From Halobaculum rubrum (GTDB taxonomy: Archaea > Halobacteriota > Halobacteria > Halobacteriales > Haloferacaceae), in the NCBI RefSeq assembly GCF_019880225.1, contig NZ_CP082284.1, forward strand, positions 2,356,001 to 2,420,000: DNA of 64,000 nucleotides, in the 5' to 3' direction. The notes under the pieces are model-generated. The model did no database searches. It saw only the letters and a program-made list of their open reading frames with translations, and was not told where the DNA came from. Made by a program: the position numbers and the translations under genes. Shown piece by piece: positions 25,878 through 32,360 of this stretch (positions within the stretch are counted from its first letter, which is position 1; every line of letters starts with the position of its first letter).

Positions 25878-26333
25878 ATGGACGGGAACGCCGAGGACGC
25901 GGGACCGGGCGAGCGGGAGGCTGCCGACGGGGACGAACGCCCGGTCTCGGTCGACGTGGAGATCGCCGACGGTCGGACGGTTATCGTCGTCGCGGGCGAC
26001 AGGGACGCCGCGGTCGTGGTCCAGTCGGCCTCTGGCGAGCGGATCTACCTCCCGCCGGAGGACTTCGATCGCCCGCCCGAATCGGAGCGGGACGAGCGGC
26101 AGGACTCGTACGGCACGGGCACCCGACCGTCCGACAGTCCCTATCAGTCGGCGACCTCCGACAGCCCGTACCAGTCGGTCGCTTCGGACAGTCCCTACCA
26201 GTCGCCCGGCGAGTCGGACAGCCCGTACCAGCGCGGCGGCCCCGCGTCCGACCGGGTCGGACTGGAACCCACCGCAGACGGCTTCCGGATCGTCCACCCG
26301 GAACCGGTGACCGATCTCCGGCTACTCAGGTGA
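25878..26333 (+). CDS. Protein with DSPYQS tandem repeats, unknown function
   Basis: A 151-aa protein in the glucan locus. Residues about 20-65 are a compact beta-rich segment (RPVSVDVEIADGRTVIVVAG, DAAVVVQSASGERIYLPPED). Residues about 85-120 carry four imperfect repeats of SDSPYQS. A short C-terminal beta segment ends TDLRLLR. There is no signal or membrane segment. Function not recognised; the linker-like repeats could be a phosphorylation or protein-binding tract. The gene is divergent from GH13 and convergent with the GT4 gene (10-nt gap). Confidence 0.75.
   Translation: MDGNAEDAGPGEREAADGDERPVSVDVEIADGRTVIVVAGDRDAAVVVQSASGERIYLPPEDFDRPPESERDERQDSYGTGTRPSDSPYQSATSDSPYQSVASDSPYQSPGESDSPYQRGGPASDRVGLEPTADGFRIVHPEPVTDLRLLR
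26130..26237 (+). repeat. Coding tandem repeat (four SDSPYQ units)
   Basis: Four units of about 27-30 nt encode SDSPYQSAT, SDSPYQSVA, SDSPYQSPGE and SDSPYQRGG. Codons alternate (agtccctat/agcccgtac), so the copies are not a fresh exact duplication; the amino acid pattern is conserved over the nucleotide one. Confidence 0.85.
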
Positions 26334-26343
26334 GCGCGAGAAC

Positions 26344-27435
26344 TCACCGTTCCCCGTCCCGATTTCCGCGTTCCCCCGCCAGGATCCGCTCGTAGAAGGC
26401 GTCGTGCTCGTCGGCGACCTGATCCCAGGTTCGCTCCTCGTACTCGATCGGCGTATCGAGCGAGAGCGCACGCTCGATGCCGGCAGCGATCGCGTCGGAG
26501 TTCGGCTCGACCTCGATGAGACAGTCGTCGGGGAGCACCTCCGCGGCGCCGCTGGGGCCGGCGACGACGCGGGTGCCGACCGACAGCGCCTCGACGATGG
26601 TGATCCCGAACGGCTCCGCGAGCGACGGCGAGACGAACAGATCCGCGCTCGCGTAGTAGTCGCCCAGCTCCGCCTCGGGAACGTAGCCGACGAACTCGAC
26701 GCGGTCGTCGATCCCGAGCAGCTCGACGAAGCGCTTCAGCTGCTCGGTGAGGTGACCGGTGCCCCCGATGACGAGCGTCACGTCGTCGCGCCGGAGCGTC
26801 GGCAGCGCGTACAGGAGGTACGCCAGCCCCTTCTGGTCGGTGTGCCTGCCGACGAAGAACAGCATCGGTCCGTCGATCCCCAGCTCGGCTTTCAGATCGC
26901 GCCCCGTCGGCTCGACCCGGGAGAAGCCGTTGTAGACGACCTCCGCGTCCCCCCCGTACTCGTGGGCGATCTTGCGGGCGGTGAACTCGCTCACCGCCAG
27001 GAGGTGATCCGAGCGGTTCACTACCCGCTCTTCGGTGCGCTTCTCCCGCTCGGGCGGGTCGGCGTTGCGATCCGACGACAGCGAGTGGAACGTCGTCACC
27101 CACTCGACGTCGTGGGTCGCCTGCGCGCGCGAGCCGGGGTTGTAGCCGAACCAGTCGTTCGTGTGGACGATGTCCGCCTCGGCCGCGCGCTCCACGAACG
27201 CGCCCGAGAGGCGGCCGATCCGGGTGATGATGTCGCCGTCGCCGGTGGGGACGCCGTGGATCCCGTCGCGTCCCTCCGGGGCGTACTCCGCCGGCAACAC
27301 CAGCTCCACCTCGACGCCCTCACGAGCGTCGAGGCGATCGAACAGCTCGCCGACCGCCGTGTCCAGTCCGCCGGTCACGTTCGGCGGGAACCCCCACCCG
27401 AGCATCAGGACGGTGTACGGCATCGACTCGGACAT
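26344..27435 (-). CDS. GT4-family glycosyltransferase (glycogen/starch synthase-like)
   Basis: A 363-aa GT-B glycosyltransferase. It begins MPYTVLMLGWGFPPNVTGGL, with the glycine-rich acceptor loop, has LLAVSEFTARKI and FVGRHTDQKGLAYLL, and the C-terminal nucleotide-sugar motif SPSLAEPFGITIVEAL with the paired glutamates. The retaining mechanism and its place between amylolytic genes and malQ suggest a role in alpha-glucan chain synthesis, but a trehalose or other glycoside function cannot be excluded. The start at 27435 gives MSESMPYTVL; the internal ATG 12 nt on is equally good. Confidence 0.86.
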   Translation of the reverse strand: MSESMPYTVLMLGWGFPPNVTGGLDTAVGELFDRLDAREGVEVELVLPAEYAPEGRDGIHGVPTGDGDIITRIGRLSGAFVERAAEADIVHTNDWFGYNPGSRAQATHDVEWVTTFHSLSSDRNADPPEREKRTEERVVNRSDHLLAVSEFTARKIAHEYGGDAEVVYNGFSRVEPTGRDLKAELGIDGPMLFFVGRHTDQKGLAYLLYALPTLRRDDVTLVIGGTGHLTEQLKRFVELLGIDDRVEFVGYVPEAELGDYYASADLFVSPSLAEPFGITIVEALSVGTRVVAGPSGAAEVLPDDCLIEVEPNSDAIAAGIERALSLDTPIEYEERTWDQVADEHDAFYERILAGERGNRDGER

Positions 27436-27493
27436 TGCGGGTGCGGTACTTAGTCACTTGGCGTTGCTGTGAAGGTTCGACCCGGCGAACCGA

Positions 27494-27512
27494 CTCGGGG
27501 TCAAGCCCCGAG
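27494..27512. repeat. CTCGGGG-TCAAG-CCCCGAG hairpin, possible remnant of a TnpB element end
   Basis: A perfect 7-bp inverted repeat (27494-27500 and 27506-27512) with a 5-nt loop. Read on the minus strand it is CTCGGGGCTTGACCCCGAG, which resembles the terminal hairpin I remember at the 3' end of haloarchaeal IS200/IS605 tnpB genes. It lies between two divergently transcribed genes, so a terminator role is unlikely. No tnpB coding sequence remains in the 186-bp gap. Confidence 0.4.
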
Positions 27513-27621
27513 GCACTCGGCCTGCTCCGCCTGTAGACGGGTCCCGAACGGCTCGCGCGACCACCTGCGATCCGGTCGACAACCCGGTACTTGATACCGC
27601 TTGCCCGTGACTGCGTATCCG

Positions 27622-29133
27622 ATGCGGTTCGACAGACGAAGCGGCGTCCTGCTCCACCCCACCGCGCTGCCCGGCCCCTACGGGATCGGGGATCTGGGCG
27701 CGGGCGCGCGCTCGTTCCTCGACTTCCTCGATCGAGCCGACCAGTCGATCTGGCAGGTGTGTCCGCTGGGACCGACCGTCGGGATCCACGGCCACTCCCC
27801 GTACCAGACGTTCTCAGGGTTCGCCGGGAACCCGCTGTTGATCGACCTCGTCGACCTCGCCGAGCGGGGGTATCTGATCGACGAGGAGATCGACGTGGAC
27901 GCCGGCGGCGACGGGGCCGGGGTCGACTTCTCGCTCCACGAGGTGCGCTACGACGCCGTCGAGTCGTTCAAACTCGATCGCCTGCGCGTGGCCTTCGAAC
28001 GCTTTCGCGAGGTCGCGAGCGACGACGACCGAGCGTCGTTCGCCGAGTTCCGCGACCGCGAGGCCGACTGGCTCGCCGACTACGCGCTGTTTCGCGCGCT
28101 CAAAGCCGAGTTCGACGAGACGCTGTGGACGGAGTGGCCCGAGCCGGCTCGGACGCGCGACCCTGACGCGCTCGCGGCGTATCGCGAGGATCTCGCCGAC
28201 GAGATCGAGTTCCGGGCGTTCTGCCAGTGGACGTTCGACCGGCAGTGGCGCGACCTGCGCGCGGCCGCCGCCGACCGCGGGATCGAGATCCTCGGCGACC
28301 TCCCGATCTACGTCGCGCTCGACTCCGCGGACGTGTGGGCCGCGCCCGCGGCGTTCGACCTGACCGACGACGGTCGCCCGGCCGCCGTCGCGGGCGTTCC
28401 GCCGAACGCGGGCGACTCCGGACAGCGCTGGGGGAACCCCGTGTACGACTGGGATCACCTCGCCGAGACGGGCTACGAGTGGTGGATCGACCGGCTCCGC
28501 CGGCTGTTCGACACGGTCGACTACGCCCGCCTCGACCACTTCAAGGGGTTCGACGAGTTCTGGGCGATCCCCGCCGACAGCGACGATCCCGCCGACGGCG
28601 AGTGGCGGGAGGGGCCGGGCGACGCGTTCTTCGAGACCGTGCGCGAGGAGTTCGACCGCCTCCCGTTCGTCGCCGAGGACCTCGGGTTCCTCGACGCCGG
28701 GAGCGCGGCGCTGCGCGAGGCGTTCGACCTCCCGGGAATGCGCGTGCCCCAGTACGCCGACTGGTGCCAACAGGGGCACATGTATCAGCCGATGCACTAC
28801 CCGGAGGACTGCGTCGCCTACACCTCGACCCACGATACCGACACGGCCGTCGGCTACTACGAGTCGCTCGACGACCGGCAGCGCGACTGTCTTCACTACA
28901 ACCTCGGCACCGACGGCGTCGATATCGAGTGGGATCTCGTCGAGGCGGTGTGGAACTCCGAGGCGACGCTCGCCGTGACGACGGTACAGGACCTGCTCGG
29001 CCTGGACAGTCACGCCCGATTCAACACTCCGGGGACGACCGACGGCAACTGGCGGTGGCGCGTCACCGAAGCCGGCCTCGACGGCGCCGTCGCGGACCGG
29101 CTCGCGCGGATCACGGACGCGACCGTCCGGTGA
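27622..29133 (+). CDS. malQ: 4-alpha-glucanotransferase (amylomaltase, GH77)
   Basis: A 503-aa GH77 enzyme that transfers alpha-1,4-glucan chains, releasing glucose. Landmarks: RRSGVLLHPTALPGPYGIGD at the start, GHSPYQTFSGFAGNPLLIDL, DLPIYVALDSADVWA, RLDHFKGFDEFWAIPA with the nucleophilic Asp, FVAEDLGFLD with the acid Glu, and TSTHDTDTAVGYYESL. The start ATG at 27622 is preferred over an upstream TTG at 27601. It closes the glucan locus and is divergent from the GT4 gene. With GT4, GH13 and GH15 it could maintain a cytosolic glycogen or maltodextrin pool. Confidence 0.95.
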   Translation: MRFDRRSGVLLHPTALPGPYGIGDLGAGARSFLDFLDRADQSIWQVCPLGPTVGIHGHSPYQTFSGFAGNPLLIDLVDLAERGYLIDEEIDVDAGGDGAGVDFSLHEVRYDAVESFKLDRLRVAFERFREVASDDDRASFAEFRDREADWLADYALFRALKAEFDETLWTEWPEPARTRDPDALAAYREDLADEIEFRAFCQWTFDRQWRDLRAAAADRGIEILGDLPIYVALDSADVWAAPAAFDLTDDGRPAAVAGVPPNAGDSGQRWGNPVYDWDHLAETGYEWWIDRLRRLFDTVDYARLDHFKGFDEFWAIPADSDDPADGEWREGPGDAFFETVREEFDRLPFVAEDLGFLDAGSAALREAFDLPGMRVPQYADWCQQGHMYQPMHYPEDCVAYTSTHDTDTAVGYYESLDDRQRDCLHYNLGTDGVDIEWDLVEAVWNSEATLAVTTVQDLLGLDSHARFNTPGTTDGNWRWRVTEAGLDGAVADRLARITDATVR

Positions 29134-29170
29134 GCCTGCCCCGTCTCTCGACCGCCGATATTAACCTTGA

Positions 29171-29176
29171 TTTTTT
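29171..29176 (+). terminator. Oligo-T run after malQ
   Basis: Six T residues 38 nt after the malQ stop, in an AT-rich patch. Archaeal termination uses such T tracts, so this is a plausible end for the malQ transcript. No GC hairpin precedes it. Confidence 0.4.
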
Positions 29177-29185
29177 GCGGCTGAG

Positions 29186-29192
29186 CTATATG
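29186..29192 (+). promoter_or_regulatory. Predicted TATA box of archaellin gene 2
   Basis: CTATATG lies 61-67 nt upstream of the ATG at 29253, about the same spacing as the GTATATCA of archaellin 1, implying a leader of roughly 35-40 nt in both genes. Confidence 0.4.
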
Positions 29193-29252
29193 TAGGGGAG
29201 CGGCCTCAACTGAAGCAACCGGCGTGCGAGAGCGCGCGGGAGTACACCACAG

Positions 29253-29867
29253 ATGTTCGAATTCATCACGGACGAGGAGGAGCGCGGGCAGGTGGGTATC
29301 GGAACCCTCATCGTGTTCATCGCGATGGTGCTGGTGGCGGCGATCGCCGCCGGCGTCCTCATCAACACCGCAGGATTCCTCCAGAGCAAGTCACAGGAAA
29401 CGGGTCAACAGTCGAGTAAGCAGGTCAGTAACCGGCTGCAAGAGGTCGTTACCGTAGGAACGGCCAACACGACTGACGATACGATCAAGAGCGTCAACGT
29501 AACCGTTACGCAGGCGCCCGGCGCCGGCGAGATCGACCTCGCGAACGCGACGATCAACTGGATCGGCCCGCAGGGGACCGAGACTCTGACCCACACCGAT
29601 TCCAGCGGGACGGACTGGCAGTTCAAGACCCACGCGGTGAAAGACACCGACGACACCGCCAACCCCACGGTCCTCAACGACGCTGACGACCGCTTCAACA
29701 TCGAGTTCGAGCTAAAGGACAACGGGTATGGAGACACGAACGCACCGAACAATCTCGGTGAGGGCGACGAGGTGACGATCAAGATCAACACGATGGCCGG
29801 CGCGACGACGACCATCCGCTTCACCGTGCCCGAGTCGCTCGGACAAAAGAAAGCGGTCGAACTGTAA
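29253..29867 (+). CDS. Archaellin (archaeal flagellin), copy 2
   Basis: A 204-aa archaellin with the same class III signal peptide and assembly helix as copy 1: the first 71 or so residues are alike and the first 48 are identical in protein. Three N-glycosylation sequons are visible (NTT, NVT, NAT). The middle (about residues 72-150) differs strongly from copy 1, and the C-terminus [20 protein letters not shown] is again conserved. Over codons 1-48 the genes differ at a single silent base; from codon 49 on silent differences appear at once. No archaellum accessory genes are nearby. Confidence 0.95.
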   Translation: MFEFITDEEERGQVGIGTLIVFIAMVLVAAIAAGVLINTAGFLQSKSQETGQQSSKQVSNRLQEVVTVGTANTTDDTIKSVNVTVTQAPGAGEIDLANATINWIGPQGTETLTHTDSSGTDWQFKTHAVKDTDDTANPTVLNDADDRFNIEFELKDNGYGDTNAPNNLGEGDEVTIKINTMAGATTTIRFTVPESLGQKKAVEL

Positions 29868-29968
29868 GCGCGACACTCTCCGCGGTTCTCTCGTTTTCGA
29901 CCCTCGCGGCGACACCGCGAGGGCTTCGACTCCAAACGCCTAAGCCCCGGCCAGCCGACTCGCCGGCA

Positions 29969-30706
29969 ATGCGCTACGCACGGATCCGCGACCCGGCAGG
30001 CACCGTTCGCCGCGGCACGTACGACGACGGCAGCGTGACCGCGGGCGGCGAGACGTACGACACCGAGTCCGACGACGTCGACCTGCTCGCGCCCTGCGAG
30101 CCGTCGAAGATCGTCTGCGTCGGTCGCAACTACGCCGACCACGCCGAGGAGCTCGGCAACGAGGTTCCCGACCGCCCGCTGCTGTTCCTCAAGCCGCCGA
30201 ACGCCGTCGCCACCCCCGGCTCGACGGTCACGCTCCCGACCGGGAAGGAACGCGTCGATCACGAGGCCGAGATCGCGTTCGTGATCGGCGAGCAGGCGCG
30301 CAACGTCGCCGCCGCGGACGCGATGGACTACGTCGCGGGCTTCACCTGTCTCGACGACGTGTCGAACCGCGACGACCAGAACGAGGAGCAAAACTGGGTG
30401 CGCGGGAAGGCGTTCGACGGCGCCGCGCCGATCGGCCCCTGCATCGCCGATCCCGAGCACGTCCCGGACGACGCCGCCGTCGAGCTCCGCGTGAACGGGG
30501 AGACGAATCAGTCGTCTTCGCGCGACTACTTCATGTTCTCCATCCCCGAACTCGTCGAGGAGATCACGACGTACATGACGCTGGAGCCGGGCGACGTGGT
30601 CGCGACCGGAACGCCCGCGGGCGTCGGCCCGCTCTCGGACGGCGACCATGTCGAGGTAGAGATCGAGGGCGTCGGCGTCCTCGAACACGACGTGCGGCAG
30701 GGCTGA
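29969..30706 (+). CDS. Fumarylacetoacetate hydrolase family protein
   Basis: A 245-aa FAH-superfamily enzyme of the FAHD1/HpcE type. It shows IVCVGRNYADHAEELG, the metal-ligand Glu residues in RVDHEAEIAFVIG, the Asp in FTCLDDVSNRD, KAFDGAAPIGP and a typical GDVVATGTPAGVGPL. Members decarboxylate oxaloacetate or hydrolyse acylpyruvates and related catabolites; the specific substrate is unknown. The start ATG matches the family beginning MRYARIRD. It is convergent with tpiA. Confidence 0.88.
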   Translation: MRYARIRDPAGTVRRGTYDDGSVTAGGETYDTESDDVDLLAPCEPSKIVCVGRNYADHAEELGNEVPDRPLLFLKPPNAVATPGSTVTLPTGKERVDHEAEIAFVIGEQARNVAAADAMDYVAGFTCLDDVSNRDDQNEEQNWVRGKAFDGAAPIGPCIADPEHVPDDAAVELRVNGETNQSSSRDYFMFSIPELVEEITTYMTLEPGDVVATGTPAGVGPLSDGDHVEVEIEGVGVLEHDVRQG

Positions 30707-30780
30707 ACCACCGATCCGTCGTCCGCAGTAGCGAGGGATGGACCCCGACGGCCGACGGGCCGCGTTTCTCCGCGCTCGGT

Positions 30781-31440
30781 CTACAGGCCCGAGACCAGGT
30801 CCCGAAGCACCGCCTCGGGGTCGTCTGCCTTCGCCACGCCGGAGGCGAGAAGCACGCCCGTCGCGCCCAACTCGCCCGCGGCGGCCACGTCCTCGCCGGT
30901 TGAGACGCCGGCGCCGCAGAACAGGTCCACGTCGGCGTCGACCGCCTCTACCGCGGCGACGGAGTCCTCCACGATCGCCGGGTCCGCGGTCGCGACCGAT
31001 ACGTCGCCGCCGATGAGTTCGGGCGGCTCGACGGCCACTGCGTCGGGGCCAAGCGCCGCGGCGGCGCCGCACTGCGCGGGGTTGTTCGCGCACACGACCG
31101 TCTCGAGATCCGCACGATCGGCCGCCGCGAGCGAGGCGTCGATGTCGGCCAGCTTCAGCCGGTTCTCGGAGTGGTTGATCAGCGTCCCCGTCGCGCCCGC
31201 GTCGGCGACCGCCTCCGCGAGCGTCGATCCGGTGTGGCTACCGTGCTCGACGGGCGAGACGTGCTGGGCCCATGTCTCGACGCCGGTGTCGGCCACGGCC
31301 GGGAGGTGCGCCGCCTGCGGTGCGACGGCGACGCGCGCGCCGGTGTCGTCGGCGACGGTCGCGCACGCCTCGGCGATCTCGACGGGGTTGCACGGGTACG
31401 CCTTCAGGTTGACGAGGATCAGGGTGTCGGAGTCGCTCAC
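30781..31440 (-). CDS. tpiA: Triose-phosphate isomerase
   Basis: A 219-aa archaeal-type enzyme interconverting dihydroxyacetone phosphate and glyceraldehyde 3-phosphate. Catalytic residues: N11 and K13 in VNLKAYP, H90 in [10 protein letters not shown]138 in [11 protein letters not shown]. The phosphate-binding GAGVSTGED and [12 protein letters not shown] follow. The length (about 30 residues shorter than bacterial forms) is normal for archaea. Confidence 0.96.
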   Translation of the reverse strand: MSDSDTLILVNLKAYPCNPVEIAEACATVADDTGARVAVAPQAAHLPAVADTGVETWAQHVSPVEHGSHTGSTLAEAVADAGATGTLINHSENRLKLADIDASLAAADRADLETVVCANNPAQCGAAAALGPDAVAVEPPELIGGDVSVATADPAIVEDSVAAVEAVDADVDLFCGAGVSTGEDVAAAGELGATGVLLASGVAKADDPEAVLRDLVSGL

Positions 31441-31533
31441 GAGAACACTGTCGTGGGGACGCGTGAAAAGTCGCTTCGGTCGCGACAGCGGTTGCGGACG
31501 ATCGGAGCGATCCCCGTTATCTGGCGCCGTCGA

Positions 31534-32064
31534 CTACTCGTCGTTGCGCTTGACCACGTCGCCGAGGGTCATGTTCCCCGATGAGGAGCTCTCCCAGTCG
31601 GCGTCGTCGACGGACTCGCCCTCGACCAGCGAGATGCCGAGCTTCTTCTCGAGCTTCTGTTGGACGCCGTCGGAGGGGAGGATGTCCCCGCGCTCGAGCT
31701 TTCGGATGACCGAGGCCTTCTCGTTGATGTCGCTCGCGAGGTCCTCCTGGCTCAGCCCGGTCGACTCCCGAGCCTGCCGGATCCGGTCGTCGTAGTCGCC
31801 CGTGACTGTCTCCATGTCGTCGAACATGTCGTGCTGGCGCCGCGAGGACGACGAGGAGGACGACGAGGAGCCCCCGCTCCCGGAACTCGACGAGGAAGAC
31901 GAAGACGAGGAGGTGGAGTACTTCGTGGACGCCGAGGAGGCGCTCTCCGTGCGGACCTCGGTGCCGAAGTCCGAACAGTCCGAGCATAACTCCAGCTCCG
32001 CGCCCTCGACTTTCGTGGTGGTGAGCGACGCCTTCTCCGCGCCGCACATCTCACACTGGGGCAT
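31534..32064 (-). CDS. mbf1: Multiprotein bridging factor 1 (MBF1-type) regulator
   Basis: A 176-aa protein. An N-terminal zinc ribbon (C4-x2-C7 and C27-x2-C30) is joined to a C-terminal HTH (about 92-150; GLSQEDLASDINEKASVIRKLERG). MBF1 links regulators to TBP in eukaryotes; in archaea it has also been tied to the ribosome. The connecting linker is an unusual run of two serine blocks of 10 and 9 residues. The start is at 32064 because upstream in-frame sequence lacks coding character. It is divergent from the 45-aa peptide gene. Confidence 0.92.
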   Translation of the reverse strand: MPQCEMCGAEKASLTTTKVEGAELELCSDCSDFGTEVRTESASSASTKYSTSSSSSSSSSSGSGGSSSSSSSSSRRQHDMFDDMETVTGDYDDRIRQARESTGLSQEDLASDINEKASVIRKLERGDILPSDGVQQKLEKKLGISLVEGESVDDADWESSSSGNMTLGDVVKRNDE

Positions 32065-32126
32065 ACCTCGACCTAGCGCGGTGTGCGGTATAAAACGTGT
32101 GCCACCATCGTCCCGTTCGGGGATCG

Positions 32127-32135
32127 TATATATAT
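32127..32135 (-). promoter_or_regulatory. Predicted TATA box of mbf1
   Basis: A TATATATAC box on the minus strand, 63-71 nt upstream of the mbf1 ATG, in an AT-rich divergent promoter region shared with the 45-aa peptide gene. Confidence 0.45.
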
Positions 32136-32166
32136 TCGAAATATCAGTAGTTGGTTCGGGCGAGTT

Positions 32167-32189
32167 GATATCAGAATATTTCCGATATC
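32167..32189. promoter_or_regulatory. Palindrome cluster upstream of the 45-aa peptide gene
   Basis: GATATC (32167-32172), AATATT (32175-32180) and GATATC (32184-32189) stand in a 23-bp block 34-56 nt before the ATG at 32223. Three short palindromes in such a tight array in an otherwise GC-rich genome suggest a regulator-binding site near the core promoter. Confidence 0.4.
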
Positions 32190-32222
32190 TTGATTTTGAA
32201 ACCAACCATCGCTGCAAGTACA

Positions 32223-32360
32223 ATGTCCGAAAGTGATGCAACGATGTCGCACTGGCTCGCCGACCACCCGCGGATGATGGGCGCGCTGTTCTCGCTCGTG
32301 CTGCTCCTGTCGAGTGCGGGGAGTGCGGTTGCGGGTGCGACAGTCACGTCTGGTCCGTAG
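32223..32360 (+). CDS. 45-aa hydrophobic peptide (DUF7503-like)
   Basis: MSESDATMSHWLADHPRMMG is followed by one hydrophobic segment (ALFSLVLLLSSAGSAVAGA, about residues 21-39) and ends at VTSGP. I recognise the pattern as a haloarchaeal family of about 45 residues, recalled as DUF7503; function unknown. It is either a single-pass membrane peptide or a short precursor cut at a signal-peptidase-like AVAGA. Its last 17 bases overlap the 3' end of the convergent CHAT-protease gene. The upstream region is AT-rich with palindromes. Confidence 0.75.
   Translation: MSESDATMSHWLADHPRMMGALFSLVLLLSSAGSAVAGATVTSGP

Noticed and set aside
32065-32241. 59-residue extension of MBF1
   Set aside because: The sequence covers the divergent AT-rich promoter and lacks halophilic amino acid bias; the zinc ribbon begins right at MPQCEMC.
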